NCBI RefSeq assembly: GCF_000381965.1
Contig: NZ_KB908466.1
Coordinates: forward strand, 1-64,000
Length of the DNA stretch: 64,000 bases
Source of the DNA: Oceanimonas smirnovii ATCC BAA-899
GTDB lineage: Bacteria; Pseudomonadota; Gammaproteobacteria; Enterobacterales; Aeromonadaceae
Direction of reading: 5' to 3'
Shown: positions 52,805-62,193 of the stretch, one piece after another
Position numbering within the stretch: position 1 is the first letter of the stretch
Layout of the letters: every line of letters begins with the position of its first letter
Program-made: the position numbers and the translations under genes
The notes under the pieces: model-generated
What the model was told of the DNA's origin: nothing
The model's input: only the letters and a program-made list of their open reading frames with translations
Database searches by the model: none

Positions 52805-53084
52805 CAGAAGGAACACAGTGCTGGCAGGCAAGCCGGCAGCCAGGAACGGCAAAGGACAAGGTCCGGGAAGACCAAGGGGACAGGCAAGGGAACGCCAAGG
52901 GATACCTTCAGGACGAAGCGGTTGGTTGCAGGAGCGCAGCCATTCATGGAAGAGCCAGGGACAAGCCCGACGGAGCGGGAAAGGGGAAGACCCGGAGCGG
53001 TCAGGTCAGGGAATGCAGGGAGCAACTCAGGTTCAGGAAGGAGCCGACGACACCAAAAGGGGCAGCCACTGGCTGCCCCTTTTC
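52805..53084 (+). ncRNA. csrB: CsrB-family CsrA-sequestering small RNA (candidate)
   Basis: About 280 nt carrying 19 GGA triplets between 52810 and 53042, most as AGGA, AGGGA or GGGA. Several sit in loops of short stems, the preferred CsrA site: GGTC-CGGGAA-GACC (52860-52873), CTTC-AGGAC-GAAG, and GGTTGC-AGGAGC-GCAGCC. It ends with a very strong terminator and has its own promoter. A 110-codon frame crosses it but is a low-complexity Gly/Arg/Ser-rich translation without family likeness, so RNA is the better reading. The role, by family, is to bind and titrate the translational regulator CsrA. It could equally be named csrC. Exact ends are inferred. Confidence 0.85.
53055..53083 (+). terminator. 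Terminator of the CsrB-like RNA
   Basis: AAAAGGGGCAGCC and GGCTGCCCCTTTT form a perfect 13-bp stem around ACT. On the minus strand it lies just after the end of the hydrolase gene and could serve that gene too only if positioned downstream, which it is (gene ends at 53093). Confidence 0.92.
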
Positions 53085-53092
53085 TATGACGC

Positions 53093-54112
53093 TCACATGG
53101 CCGGCGGCTGAATATCCAGCTCGTCCACAAAGCGCTCTACCGTCAGCTCCGCCTGTTTGATCTCATCAAACAGGGCAATATGGCAGATGGCATCGCCTTC
53201 ATTCACCAGCGGCATGGTCAGGCTGCCAATCACAATACCGCTGCGCGGAGCCACAATAAGACACTGCTCGGCTCCCAAAGGAGCGCTGATAGTCCCCAGA
53301 ATATCCCCCTTGCGAATACGATCTCCCAGCCGTACCTTGAGGTGCAGCAGGCCGTCGTGCTCGGCCCGTATCCAGGTACTGCTACGGGCAATAATGGCCT
53401 CGCTGGCAGACTTGACCGTGCTGCTTTTCAGCATGCCCAGGCCACGCATCACGCGAATCACGCCACGCACGCCCGCCTTGATGGGCAAAGGGTCAAAGCG
53501 CAGTGCCTCACCGGCCTCATAGAGGATCACCGGCACCCCCTGAGCTTCTGCCACTGCCCTGAGTGAGCCATCGCGAATGCTGGCATCAAGAATAATGGGT
53601 GCACCAAAATTTTCTGCCATTTGCCGGGTTACCGGGCAGTCGAGCTGAGCCCGTATCTGGGGCAGATTGGCCCTGTGAATGGCCCCCGTGTGCAAGTCGA
53701 TAATATGACTGCATTTGCTGACAATTTCATTGACAAAAAAGTGCGCCACCCGGGCCCCCAGCGAGCCTTTTTCCGAGCCGGGAAAACAGCGATTCAGATC
53801 GCGCCGATCCGGCAGATAGCGTGATTTGTGAATAAAACCAAATACGTTGACCACAGGCACGGCCACCAGAGTGCCTTTCAGCCGGGCCGGATTGATTTTC
53901 GCCAGCACCTGATTGACTACTTCAATACCGTTCAGTTCATCACCGTGAATGGCGGCACACAGCAACAACACCGGCCCCGGCTGCTTGCCGTTCACTACTT
54001 CCACCGGTACTGTCAGTGGCGACTGGGTATAAAGCTGGGCCAGCGCCAGCTGCATGGTCCGGCGCTGGCCTGCCGGCACTGACTGACCCGCCAGTTCAAA
54101 GTGATGGCTCAT
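53093..54112 (-). CDS. Succinylglutamate desuccinylase / aspartoacylase-family zinc hydrolase
   Basis: M14-type zinc amidohydrolase of 339 residues. Zinc and catalytic motifs are HGDELNG (HxxE) and DLHTGA, with NRCFPGSEKG between them. The C-terminal part is a beta-barrel extension (ERSSTWIRAEHDGLL-like region, then RSGIVIG). It does not look like AstE of arginine catabolism, and no ast genes are near. It starts inside the last codon of rimK (ATG/TGA overlap), so the two are co-translated. By context it may act on glutamate or amino-acid conjugates made by RimK; this is inference. Confidence 0.82.
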   Translation of the reverse strand: MSHHFELAGQSVPAGQRRTMQLALAQLYTQSPLTVPVEVVNGKQPGPVLLLCAAIHGDELNGIEVVNQVLAKINPARLKGTLVAVPVVNVFGFIHKSRYLPDRRDLNRCFPGSEKGSLGARVAHFFVNEIVSKCSHIIDLHTGAIHRANLPQIRAQLDCPVTRQMAENFGAPIILDASIRDGSLRAVAEAQGVPVILYEAGEALRFDPLPIKAGVRGVIRVMRGLGMLKSSTVKSASEAIIARSSTWIRAEHDGLLHLKVRLGDRIRKGDILGTISAPLGAEQCLIVAPRSGIVIGSLTMPLVNEGDAICHIALFDEIKQAELTVERFVDELDIQPPAM

Positions 54113-55014
54113 CAGCCTCGCTCCCGGCTGCGGGTTTTGCGGTGCAGATTTTTCTCAATATGCTCTACAATCAGCTCGGCCACATCTTTCCCGGTTGCCT
54201 TTTCAATGCCTTCCAGACCGGGAGAAGAGTTTACTTCCATCACCAGAGGGCCACGGCTGGATCGCAACAAGTCTACTCCGGCCACTTGCAGTCCCATGGC
54301 CTTGGCCGATGCTACCGCAGTTTTGCGTTCTTCGGGCGTAATACGCACCAGCCGGGCTTCCCCGCCTCTGTGCAGGTTTGAGCGAAATTCACCTTCCTGA
54401 GCCTGACGCTTCATGGCTGCAATGACTTTGTCGCCCAGCACAAAGCAGCGAATATCGGCACCTCCGGCTTCTTCAATAAATTCCTGCACCATGATATTGG
54501 CCTTGAGGCCCATAAAAGCTTCCAGCACGCTTTCTGCCGCCTTGCGGGTTTCTGCCAGCACCACACCAATACCCTGAGTGCCTTCCAGCAGTTTAATGAC
54601 CAGAGGGGCACCGCCCACCATCTTGATAAGGTCGGGCACATCATCGGGTTTGCAGGCAAAGCCGGTGATTGGCATGCCTACGCCATGGCCCGACAGCACC
54701 TGCAGTGAACGCAGCTTGTCCCGGGAGCGGCTGATGGCGGCCGAATGATTGAGCGAATAGCAGCCCATCATTTCAAACTGGCGCAGCACGGCGGTGCCAT
54801 AAAAGGTCACAGAGGCACCAATACGGGGAATGATGGCGTCAAACTGATCCAGATCCTGCCCTTTATAATGAATGGATGGCTTGTTATCGTTAATGTTCAT
54901 ATAACAGCGCAACACGTCGATCACAGTGACCTCGTGGCCGCGGGCCTCGGCGGCCTCACGCAGTCGGCGAGTGGAATATAAAGACGGATTACGGGACAGA
55001 ATGGCAATTTTCAT
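54112..55014 (-). CDS. rimK: RimK: ribosomal protein S6 glutamate ligase family
   Basis: ATP-grasp ligase that adds glutamates to the C-terminus of ribosomal protein S6 in E. coli and can make poly-glutamate. The 300 residues, as in E. coli, include [40 protein letters not shown] (ATP-grasp core), and [15 protein letters not shown] (metal site). It is the first gene of a two-gene operon with the zinc hydrolase. The 284 bases upstream, shared with acnA on the other strand, show no clear site. Confidence 0.94.
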   Translation of the reverse strand: MKIAILSRNPSLYSTRRLREAAEARGHEVTVIDVLRCYMNINDNKPSIHYKGQDLDQFDAIIPRIGASVTFYGTAVLRQFEMMGCYSLNHSAAISRSRDKLRSLQVLSGHGVGMPITGFACKPDDVPDLIKMVGGAPLVIKLLEGTQGIGVVLAETRKAAESVLEAFMGLKANIMVQEFIEEAGGADIRCFVLGDKVIAAMKRQAQEGEFRSNLHRGGEARLVRITPEERKTAVASAKAMGLQVAGVDLLRSSRGPLVMEVNSSPGLEGIEKATGKDVAELIVEHIEKNLHRKTRSRERG

Positions 55015-55298
55015 GGGTAGCGCGGTTCTCTTGACGTGATGTGCCTGACGGCGAAATTCGGCTCACTATCTACGCCAATGCAGCCTTGCATTCCAGCAAG
55101 AAAATCCGCAGTTCAGACACAAAAAATTTGTTTGCTTTGCCCGGCACCAGGCACAAGAGCAATTTCAGCGGTCAGTCATTGTCGCAGAGCAGATTGCCGG
55201 CCCTGCCACCATGAACCATACTCTAGTCCTAATTGTTTGATATTCCCAAAAAATATTCATAAAGCGGTACGCCGCGAGCAAAATAATGAGGAGGAGCC

Positions 55299-57992
55299 AT
55301 GAGTTCCGATGCGAACAAAAGCAAGCAGTCATTGCAGGCCGGAAAACAGCAGTTTCATTATTTTTCCATTACTCCCTCACTGTCTCAGTTACCCAAGTCC
55401 CTTAAGGTACTGACCGAAAACCTGCTGCGTTATGGCGGTGACAGCCTGGCCGGCGATCTGCAGGCCATGGAGGACTGGCTGAAACAGGGCCGCTGCGAGC
55501 ATGAAATCGCCTTTCGTCCGGTGCGGGTGCTGATGCAGGACTTTACCGGCGTGCCGGCGGTGGTGGATCTGGCGGCCATGCGCGAAGCGGTGAAGCGGCT
55601 GGGAGGAAAGGTAGAAAAGGTAAATCCTCAGTCGGCGGTAGATCTGGTAATAGATCATTCGGTGATGGTGGACGAGTTTGCGACTCCTGAGGCCTTTGCC
55701 GCCAACGTAGACATGGAAATGGCTCGTAACGGCGAACGTTACGCCTTTTTGCGCTGGGGCCAGCAAACCTTTGATAATTTCAGAGTGGTGCCCCCCGGCA
55801 CCGGCATCTGTCATCAGGTTAACCTGGAATATCTGGGCCAGACGGTATGGCAGCAAAAAACAGACGACGGTACCCTGGCCTGTCCGGATACGCTGGTGGG
55901 TACCGACTCCCACACCACCATGATCAACGCCCTTGGCGTGCTGGGCTGGGGAGTGGGCGGCATTGAAGCTGAAGCTGCCATGCTGGGTCAGCCGGTGTCC
56001 ATGCGCATTCCCGAGGTGGTGGGCTTTAAACTCACCGGTGCCCTGCGGGAAGGCATTACTGCCACGGATCTGGTATTAACCGTCACCGAAATGCTGCGTA
56101 ACCACGGCGTGGTAGGCAAGTTTGTGGAATTTTACGGTGACGGTCTGGCCAGCCTGCCGCTGGCAGACAGAGCCACCATTGCCAATATGGCCCCGGAATA
56201 CGGTGCCACCTGCGGCTTTTTCCCGGTGGATGAAGAAACCCTGCGCTATCTGCGCCTGACCGGCAGGGACGAAGACCATATCGAACTGGTTGAGGCGTAC
56301 ACCAAGGCGCAGGGCCTGTGGCGCAACCCGGGTGATGAGCCGGTCTTTACCGACACCCTTGAACTCGACATGGGCAAGGTGGAAGCCTGTCTGGCCGGTC
56401 CCAAGCGGCCTCAGGACAGAGTGGCCCTGGAGCAAGTGCCGGACGCCTTTACTCTGGCCCATGAGCAGACCGTCAGCCAGCAGGCCGAAAGCCGGCTGGA
56501 AGGTGAGGGCGGCCAGACCGCCGTAGGCTATGAGCAGGCACAGCAGGGCACCGCCTTTACCCTGAACGGCAACACCCATCACCTGCGCGACGGCGCTGTG
56601 GTGATTGCCGCCATTACTTCCTGTACCAACACCTCCAACCCCAGTGTGCTGATGGCCGCCGGCCTGATGGCCAAAGCGGCGGTAGCAAAAGGCCTCACCC
56701 GGGCCCCCTGGGTGAAAAGCTCACTGGCACCGGGCTCAAAGGTGGTTACCGACTATCTCAAGGCCGCCGGCATGATGCCGGCGCTGGAGCAGCTGGGCTT
56801 TCATCTGGTGGGTTATGGCTGCACCACCTGTATCGGCAACTCGGGGCCGCTGCCCGAGCCCATTGAAGCGGCCATTCGTCAGGACGATATCACAGTGGCA
56901 TCTGTGCTGTCGGGCAACCGCAACTTTGAGGGCCGCATTCATCCGCTGGTGAAAACCAACTGGCTGGCGTCACCGCCTCTGGTAGTGGCTTATGCGCTTG
57001 CGGGCAACATGAAGGTGGATCTGACCAAAGACCCGCTCGGGCAAGACAAAAACGGCAAGCCGGTTTACCTGAAAGACATCTGGCCGTCACAACAGCAAGT
57101 GGCCGAGGCGGTGGCCAAGGTGAAAACCGAGATGTTCAGCAAGGAGTATGCCGCCGTGTTTGACGGCGACGAACGCTGGCAGGCCATTAAGGTAACCGGC
57201 AGTGCCACCTTTGACTGGCAGCAGGACTCTTCCTACATTCGTCATCCGCCGTTCTTCAGCGAGATGCAGGCCGAGCCCGAAGCGGTCACCGATATTGAGT
57301 CGGCCCGGGTGCTGGCACTGCTGGGGGACTCGGTGACCACGGATCACATTTCGCCGGCGGGCAGCATCAAGGCCGACAGCCCGGCGGGCCAGTACCTGCA
57401 GTCACTGGGCATAGCGCGCAAGGACTTCAACTCCTACGGCTCCCGGCGGGGCAACCATGAGGTGATGATGCGGGGCACCTTTGCCAATATCCGTATTCGC
57501 AACCTGATGCTGGACGGTGTGGAAGGCGGCGAAACCCGGCATTATCCCAGTGGTGAGCAGCTGTCCATTTATGATGCCGCCATGCGTTATCAGGACGAAG
57601 GCGTGCCCTTGGTGGTGGTGGCCGGCAAGGAGTACGGTACCGGCTCCAGCCGGGACTGGGCCGCCAAGGGCACCCGGCTGCTGGGGGTACGGGCGGTCAT
57701 TGCCCGCTCTTATGAGCGGATTCACCGCTCCAACCTGATCGGTATGGGGGTATTGCCGCTGGAGTTTACCGGCAACGACCATGCTGAAAGCCTGGGCCTG
57801 ACCGGCGAAGAGCAATTGTCCATTCGTGGCCTGAGCCAGCTTGAGCCCGGTTGTACACTGACGGTGGCCATTACCGGTGCCGATGGCAAGGAGCGGGAAA
57901 TAGAGGCGCTGTGCCGTATCGATACGCAGGACGAAATGACCTACTATCGCCACGGCGGCATACTGCACTATGTGATCCGCAATATGCTGTAG
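55299..57992 (+). CDS. acnA: Aconitate hydratase AcnA
   Basis: Iron-sulfur enzyme of the citric acid cycle interconverting citrate and isocitrate. Cluster ligands are Cys442 ([11 protein letters not shown]), Cys508 and Cys511 ([12 protein letters not shown]). The substrate domain at the end has [16 protein letters not shown]. Length is 897 residues (E. coli AcnA 891), with the AcnA-type N-terminal domain order rather than that of AcnB. GAGGAG precedes the ATG. Confidence 0.97.
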   Translation: MSSDANKSKQSLQAGKQQFHYFSITPSLSQLPKSLKVLTENLLRYGGDSLAGDLQAMEDWLKQGRCEHEIAFRPVRVLMQDFTGVPAVVDLAAMREAVKRLGGKVEKVNPQSAVDLVIDHSVMVDEFATPEAFAANVDMEMARNGERYAFLRWGQQTFDNFRVVPPGTGICHQVNLEYLGQTVWQQKTDDGTLACPDTLVGTDSHTTMINALGVLGWGVGGIEAEAAMLGQPVSMRIPEVVGFKLTGALREGITATDLVLTVTEMLRNHGVVGKFVEFYGDGLASLPLADRATIANMAPEYGATCGFFPVDEETLRYLRLTGRDEDHIELVEAYTKAQGLWRNPGDEPVFTDTLELDMGKVEACLAGPKRPQDRVALEQVPDAFTLAHEQTVSQQAESRLEGEGGQTAVGYEQAQQGTAFTLNGNTHHLRDGAVVIAAITSCTNTSNPSVLMAAGLMAKAAVAKGLTRAPWVKSSLAPGSKVVTDYLKAAGMMPALEQLGFHLVGYGCTTCIGNSGPLPEPIEAAIRQDDITVASVLSGNRNFEGRIHPLVKTNWLASPPLVVAYALAGNMKVDLTKDPLGQDKNGKPVYLKDIWPSQQQVAEAVAKVKTEMFSKEYAAVFDGDERWQAIKVTGSATFDWQQDSSYIRHPPFFSEMQAEPEAVTDIESARVLALLGDSVTTDHISPAGSIKADSPAGQYLQSLGIARKDFNSYGSRRGNHEVMMRGTFANIRIRNLMLDGVEGGETRHYPSGEQLSIYDAAMRYQDEGVPLVVVAGKEYGTGSSRDWAAKGTRLLGVRAVIARSYERIHRSNLIGMGVLPLEFTGNDHAESLGLTGEEQLSIRGLSQLEPGCTLTVAITGADGKEREIEALCRIDTQDEMTYYRHGGILHYVIRNML

Positions 57993-58053
57993 GCCCCAAT
58001 TTATTGGGGCAATAGTGTCGCGTGTTTGCTGATTTGCCCGGCTGAAGCCGGGC
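57993..58053. terminator. Two hairpins between convergent acnA and modE
   Basis: GCCCCAA-TTTA-TTGGGGC (57993-58010) and GCCCGGC-TGAA-GCCGGGC (58036-58053). Neither has a good T tract on either strand. The second, with its flank GCCGGGCCTACATC, looks like a common palindromic intergenic repeat and may act as a transcript end. Confidence 0.5.
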
Positions 58054-58068
58054 CTACATCAAGTTAGT

Positions 58069-58878
58069 TCAGTTTTCCAGCGTGGCCAGAATAACCTGAT
58101 CCGGACTGAAGCAAGCGGTGGCGTGCTCGCCTTCAGCAGGCAATGGCTCGTCAACAGGGCGCAGGGCGCAGATGTCGCCGCCCTGATCCAGAGTGAGTAT
58201 TACTTCATTAAACCGGTCACCGGCAATCACCTGCTGCACTACACCCGACAGGCTGTTACTGCTGTGCACCGGATCCCTTTCAATGCTGACCCAGGGCGCC
58301 TTGATCAGCGCCAGCACCTCCTTGCCCGGCGCCAGCCCCAGACGCTGGCAACTGCGCTCGGTAATATCGGCCAGAATATGTGCACCGCCATTCAGCGTCA
58401 GGCTCACTTGATGGCTGAGGTCGTCTCGTCCCACCGACTGCACATAAGCAAAAAACTGGTTGCGGGCACTGGTTTGCAGGCCAAAGCGGGACACCACCGC
58501 CAGCAGGCTGTCGAGAGACGCATTTTCATCCTGCAGGGCATCCACCGCCATGCGTTCAATGCGGTTCAGCAGTCCGTAGATTTTCAGAACACGGTTGCCA
58601 TAATCGGTTAACCGGGCACCACCGCCGCCCTTGCCGCCGGCCCCACTGGTTACCAGAGGCTGATCTGCCAGCTCGTTCATCTCTTTAACCGCATCCCAGG
58701 CGGTTTTATAGCTGATGCCAGCCGCTTTGGCCCCTTTGCTGATAGAGCCTTCCCGCTGAATTTCTTCCAGCAGGCGTACTCGTCTTGGAGTAATAAACAG
58801 GCGGCCCTGCTGTTGCAGGCTCAGCAATATATCCAGTTCCACGGTGCTCCTCGTGTTGTTCGGCTGACGAGTGGCCAT
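58069..58878 (-). CDS. modE: Molybdate-responsive regulator ModE
   Basis: Molybdate-sensing DNA-binding protein that represses modABC. The N-terminal winged helix (RRVRLLEEIQREGSISKGAK, then ISYKTAWDAVKEMN) is followed by two Mop/TOBE molybdate-binding repeats (about 130-190 and 200-265, with SARNQFFAYV and LTLNGGAHILADIT). Length is 269 residues (E. coli 262). GGAG precedes ATG 58878. It is divergent from modA; two ModE-like operators fill the gap, one 14 bases upstream of its start, suggesting autoregulation. Confidence 0.95.
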   Translation of the reverse strand: MATRQPNNTRSTVELDILLSLQQQGRLFITPRRVRLLEEIQREGSISKGAKAAGISYKTAWDAVKEMNELADQPLVTSGAGGKGGGGARLTDYGNRVLKIYGLLNRIERMAVDALQDENASLDSLLAVVSRFGLQTSARNQFFAYVQSVGRDDLSHQVSLTLNGGAHILADITERSCQRLGLAPGKEVLALIKAPWVSIERDPVHSSNSLSGVVQQVIAGDRFNEVILTLDQGGDICALRPVDEPLPAEGEHATACFSPDQVILATLEN

Positions 58879-58891
58879 GATACTCCAATAC

Positions 58892-58915
58892 CGTTGTATT
58901 TTTGATTATATAGCG
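58892..58915. promoter_or_regulatory. ModE operator 1
   Basis: CGTTGTATT-N6-TATATAGCG against the E. coli modA operator CGTTATATT-N6-TACATAACG: 8 of 9 and 7 of 9 matches with the same spacing. Confidence 0.75.
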
Positions 58916-58927
58916 ATACATTTATAT

Positions 58928-58951
58928 CGCTGTATAACAAATTACATAACC
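58928..58951. promoter_or_regulatory. ModE operator 2
   Basis: CGCTGTATA-N6-TACATAACC: 6 of 9 and 8 of 9 matches to the same consensus. It is 17 bases before the modA start. Between the operators, AGCGATA-N6-TATCGCT (58912-58931) is a further perfect palindrome overlapping both. Confidence 0.75.
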
Positions 58952-58968
58952 CTGAAGGACCAAACCTT

Positions 58969-59724
58969 ATGTCAACGCTTCGTACCGCATCTGTGCTGAT
59001 GTGCACCCTGGGCGCGTCCATGCCGGCTCTGGCCGATGAAATCAAGGTAGCGGTGGCCGCCAACTTTCTCGATGCCATTACCACCCTGGGAGAGCAGTTT
59101 GAGCAAACGTCCGGTCACAAGGTGTTGATCTCGTCCGGCTCTACCGGCAAGCTGTATGCCCAGATCCAGAACGAAGCGCCCTTTGATGTGTTTTTTGCCG
59201 CCGACGACAAGCGTCCCGAGCTGCTGGAGCAGGAGAACGCCATTGTGCCCGGCTCGCGCTTTACCTATGCCATGGGCACCCTGGTGCTGTGGAGCCCCGA
59301 TGACAAGCTGATCGATAATGATCTGACGGTGCTGAAAAACGGTGATTTCAGGTTTCTGGCGGTGGCCAACCCGGTGACCGCCCCTTATGGACGCGCCGCG
59401 CAGCAAGTGCTCACCGGTATGGGGCTGTGGCAAGACTTCAGCAAAAAAATGGTACGGGGCGAAAACATCGGTCAGACCTACCAGTATGTCTACAGCCGCA
59501 ATGCCGATCTGGGCTTTGTGGCCAAGTCTCAGGTATTCAGCCAGGACGAATATGCCGACGGCTCCTGGTGGGAAGTGCCGGCAGAGCTGTATTCACCCAT
59601 AGTACAGCAGGCGGTACAGCTGACCGACTCTGCCGCGGCCACCGAGCTGCTGGAGTTTGTGCGTTCCGAACAAGGCCTCAAGGTGATCCACGCCTACGGC
59701 TACGGCACCGAAGCGGCCAACTGA
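58969..59724 (+). CDS. modA: Molybdate-binding periplasmic protein ModA
   Basis: Captures molybdate or tungstate for the ModBC transporter. The signal peptide ends ALA at residue 22. The mature protein shows VAVAANFLDAITTLGEQFEQ, ISSGSTGKLYAQI, the anion-contacting APFDVFFAADDKRP and NPVTAPYGRAAQQVL. Length is 251 residues (E. coli 257). modB begins 1 base after the stop. Confidence 0.96.
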   Translation: MSTLRTASVLMCTLGASMPALADEIKVAVAANFLDAITTLGEQFEQTSGHKVLISSGSTGKLYAQIQNEAPFDVFFAADDKRPELLEQENAIVPGSRFTYAMGTLVLWSPDDKLIDNDLTVLKNGDFRFLAVANPVTAPYGRAAQQVLTGMGLWQDFSKKMVRGENIGQTYQYVYSRNADLGFVAKSQVFSQDEYADGSWWEVPAELYSPIVQQAVQLTDSAAATELLEFVRSEQGLKVIHAYGYGTEAAN

Positions 59725-59725
59725 G

Positions 59726-60406
59726 ATGCTGGCCCCTCAGGATATGGCAGCGTTGACTCTGACGCTGCGGCTGGCAGGCGTCACTGTGCTGGTGTTGCTG
59801 GCGCTGGGCACGCCGCTGGCCTGGTGGCTGAGCCAGACCCAAAGCCGGCTGAAAACCGCCATTGAGGCGGTGGTGGCACTGCCGCTGGTATTGCCGCCCA
59901 CCGTGCTGGGGTTTTATCTGTTATTGTCACTCGGCCCCCATGGAGTGATTGGCGGTTTGTCCAAAGCCATGGGGGGCAGCAGTCTGGCCTTTACCTTTAC
60001 CGGCCTGGTGATTGGCTCGGCGTTTTATTCACTGCCCTTTGTGGTGCAGCCGCTGCAGGGGGCTTTTGAGTCGTTGGGGCGGCGACCGCTGGAAGTGGCC
60101 GCCACCCTGGGTGCTTCGCCGCTCAATCGGTTTGTGACCGTGGCCATGCCGCTGGCCCGCCGTGGGTTTCTTACCGCCATTGTGCTGGGTTTTGCCCACA
60201 CATTGGGGGAATTTGGCGTGGTGCTGATGTTGGGGGGCAATATTCCCGGTGCCACTCAGGTGATCTCCATCGCCATTTATGATCACGTTGAAATGCTGCA
60301 ATACAGCCAGGCGCATTTGCTGTCGGGGCTGCTGCTGGTGCTGTCATTCAGTATTCTGATGGCGGTATATATGCTTAATCGTCGCTTTTCGGTGGTACAC
60401 CCATGA
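59726..60406 (+). CDS. modB: Molybdate ABC transporter permease ModB
   Basis: Inner-membrane channel subunit with five to six transmembrane helices. LPLVLPPTVLGFYLLL is a ModB signature, and EVAATLGASPLNRFVTVAMP is the EAA loop that docks the ATPase. Length is 226 residues (E. coli 229). It starts one base after modA and overlaps modC by 4 bases. Confidence 0.96.
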   Translation: MLAPQDMAALTLTLRLAGVTVLVLLALGTPLAWWLSQTQSRLKTAIEAVVALPLVLPPTVLGFYLLLSLGPHGVIGGLSKAMGGSSLAFTFTGLVIGSAFYSLPFVVQPLQGAFESLGRRPLEVAATLGASPLNRFVTVAMPLARRGFLTAIVLGFAHTLGEFGVVLMLGGNIPGATQVISIAIYDHVEMLQYSQAHLLSGLLLVLSFSILMAVYMLNRRFSVVHP

Positions 60407-61464
60407 TCAAGGCGCAGTTTCAGCTTATGCGGCCAGGGTTTCGCCTGGATGCCGCCTTTGCACAGCCGGCCACTGGCGTGACTGCGCTGTTTGGCCCTTC
60501 TGGCTGCGGCAAAACCACGCTGCTGCGCTGCCTTGCCGGGCTGGAAAAAGCCGAGGGCGAGCTGTGGCTGGGGGAGCAGTGCATACAGCAAGGCAGGCGG
60601 TCGGTGCCGGTGCATCAGCGTCGTTTTGGCTATGTGTTTCAGGAGGCCAGCCTGTTTGCCCATCTGTCGGTGCGCAACAATCTGGCTTATGGCTGGCGGC
60701 GTTTACCCAAGGGACAGCCGCGACCGGACTTTGATGAAGTGGTGGGCTGGCTGGGACTGGAGCACTTGCTTGACCAGAGTGCCGCCTCGCTTTCTGGCGG
60801 TCAGCGTCAGCGGGTGGCCATTGGCCGGGCTTTGCTGACGGCACCGCGCTTGCTGCTGCTCGATGAGCCGCTGTCGGCGCTGGATACGCAGGCCAAGCGG
60901 GAGATACTGCCCTGGATTGAAGGTCTGGCAGAGCGCGCCGGTGTGCCGGTATTTTATGTCACTCATGCGCCGGAAGAGGTGGAGCGACTGGCTGACAGGG
61001 TGATTTTTATGCAGGACGGACGCACCACCCGCATGGAGTCATTGCAGCAGGCCATGGCACGGCCCGATTCACCGCTGTTTGTGGAGCAGGGCGCGGCCAG
61101 CATGATTGACGGCCATCTGAACGACGAGCTGGCCGATGGCCGTACGCCTTTTGTGTTCAACGATCAGACCCTGTGGCTGGTGCATGCACGCAAGCCCGGC
61201 GGCAAGGGGGCCAGAGTCAGGGTGCTGGCGTCGGATGTGAGCCTGGCGCTGGTGCCGGTAGCAGGTATTTCTGTGCTGAACCAGTTGCCGGTGACTTTGC
61301 GGGCACTGCACAGTGTGCAAGAGGGCAGGGTACTGGCCGACTGTGAGCTGAACGGCGGCCAGCGGCTGCTGGCCGAGGTATCTGCCTGGTCGGCAAATCA
61401 GCTGGGCCTGCATCAGGGCATGAGATGTTATGCCCTGATAAAAGCCGTGGCGCTGGTGAACTGA
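60403..61464 (+). CDS. modC: Molybdate ABC transporter ATPase ModC
   Basis: Powers molybdate import. Walker A GPSGCGKTT, signature LSGGQRQRVAIGRAL, Walker B LLLLDEPLSALD and switch histidine YVTHAPEEVERLADR are present. The C-terminal TOBE/Mop domain (about 290-350) can bind molybdate and inhibit transport. Length is 353 residues (E. coli 352). Only 2 bases separate its stop from the convergent rpiA stop, and no terminator is visible, so the transcripts probably overlap. Confidence 0.96.
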   Translation: MIKAQFQLMRPGFRLDAAFAQPATGVTALFGPSGCGKTTLLRCLAGLEKAEGELWLGEQCIQQGRRSVPVHQRRFGYVFQEASLFAHLSVRNNLAYGWRRLPKGQPRPDFDEVVGWLGLEHLLDQSAASLSGGQRQRVAIGRALLTAPRLLLLDEPLSALDTQAKREILPWIEGLAERAGVPVFYVTHAPEEVERLADRVIFMQDGRTTRMESLQQAMARPDSPLFVEQGAASMIDGHLNDELADGRTPFVFNDQTLWLVHARKPGGKGARVRVLASDVSLALVPVAGISVLNQLPVTLRALHSVQEGRVLADCELNGGQRLLAEVSAWSANQLGLHQGMRCYALIKAVALVN

Positions 61465-61466
61465 TC

Positions 61467-62126
61467 TTAAGCGCTCTTGCGCACTACGCCGTCGGCGGTG
61501 CCGATCAGCAGCACATCGGCACCGCGCTCTGCAAACAGGCCGTTGGTGACCACACCCACAATGCCATTGATGCGGGTTTCGAGTTCACGGGGCGCGGTAA
61601 TGCGCAGACCATGCACATCCAGAATATGGTTGCCGTTATCGGTTACTACGCCTTGCCGGTAAACCGGGGTGCCCCCGAGGCGGGCGAGTTCCCGGGCCAC
61701 ATATTCCCGGGCCATGGGGATCACTTCCACCGGCAGGGGGAATGTTCCCAGCACGTCCACGGTTTTGGTGCCGTCCACAATGCATACGAACTTGCCGGCC
61801 ACAGCGGCCACAATTTTTTCCCGGGTCAGGGCCGCACCGCCGCCCTTGATCATGGCCATGGAGCCGTCGATTTCATCGGCACCATCCACATAGACGTCGA
61901 GCTCGCTGATGTCGTTGAGATCAAATACCGGAATGCCCAGATCTTTCAGGCGCAGGGTGGAAGCCTCTGAGCTGGAAACGGCACCCTTGATTTGATCCTT
62001 GATGGAGCCGAGGGCATCGATAAAGTGATTTACGGTAGAGCCGGTGCCCACACCAACAATGCTGCCCGGGGTTACGAACTCGAGTGCCGCCCAGCCGGCG
62101 GCTTTTTTCATTTCGTCTTGTGTCAT
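61467..62126 (-). CDS. rpiA: Ribose-5-phosphate isomerase A
   Basis: Interconverts ribose-5-phosphate and ribulose-5-phosphate in the pentose phosphate pathway. The 219 residues, as in E. coli, include [40 protein letters not shown] and [16 protein letters not shown]. The start at 62126 matches E. coli (MTQDEMKKA) with AGGAG about 12 bases upstream. An ATG at 62147 is rejected because an extended -10 (TGCTATAAT, 62159-62164) puts the transcript start about there. That promoter lies in the short gap after ygfA. Confidence 0.97.
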   Translation of the reverse strand: MTQDEMKKAAGWAALEFVTPGSIVGVGTGSTVNHFIDALGSIKDQIKGAVSSSEASTLRLKDLGIPVFDLNDISELDVYVDGADEIDGSMAMIKGGGAALTREKIVAAVAGKFVCIVDGTKTVDVLGTFPLPVEVIPMAREYVARELARLGGTPVYRQGVVTDNGNHILDVHGLRITAPRELETRINGIVGVVTNGLFAERGADVLLIGTADGVVRKSA

Positions 62127-62193
62127 GGCTGTGCTGTTCTCCTGCATAAGTGGCGCGCATTATAGCAAAGCCGGCCCCGCTTGCATGGGGCTT

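Noticed and set aside
52757-53089. 110-codon open frame over the GGA-rich region
   Set aside because: Low-complexity Gly/Arg/Ser-rich translation, no ribosome site, and it overlaps a promoter, GGA hairpins and a terminator typical of a CsrB RNA.
55036-55302. 88-codon frame between rimK and acnA
   Set aside because: No ribosome site, Cys/Pro/Arg-rich shadow composition, runs into the acnA start.
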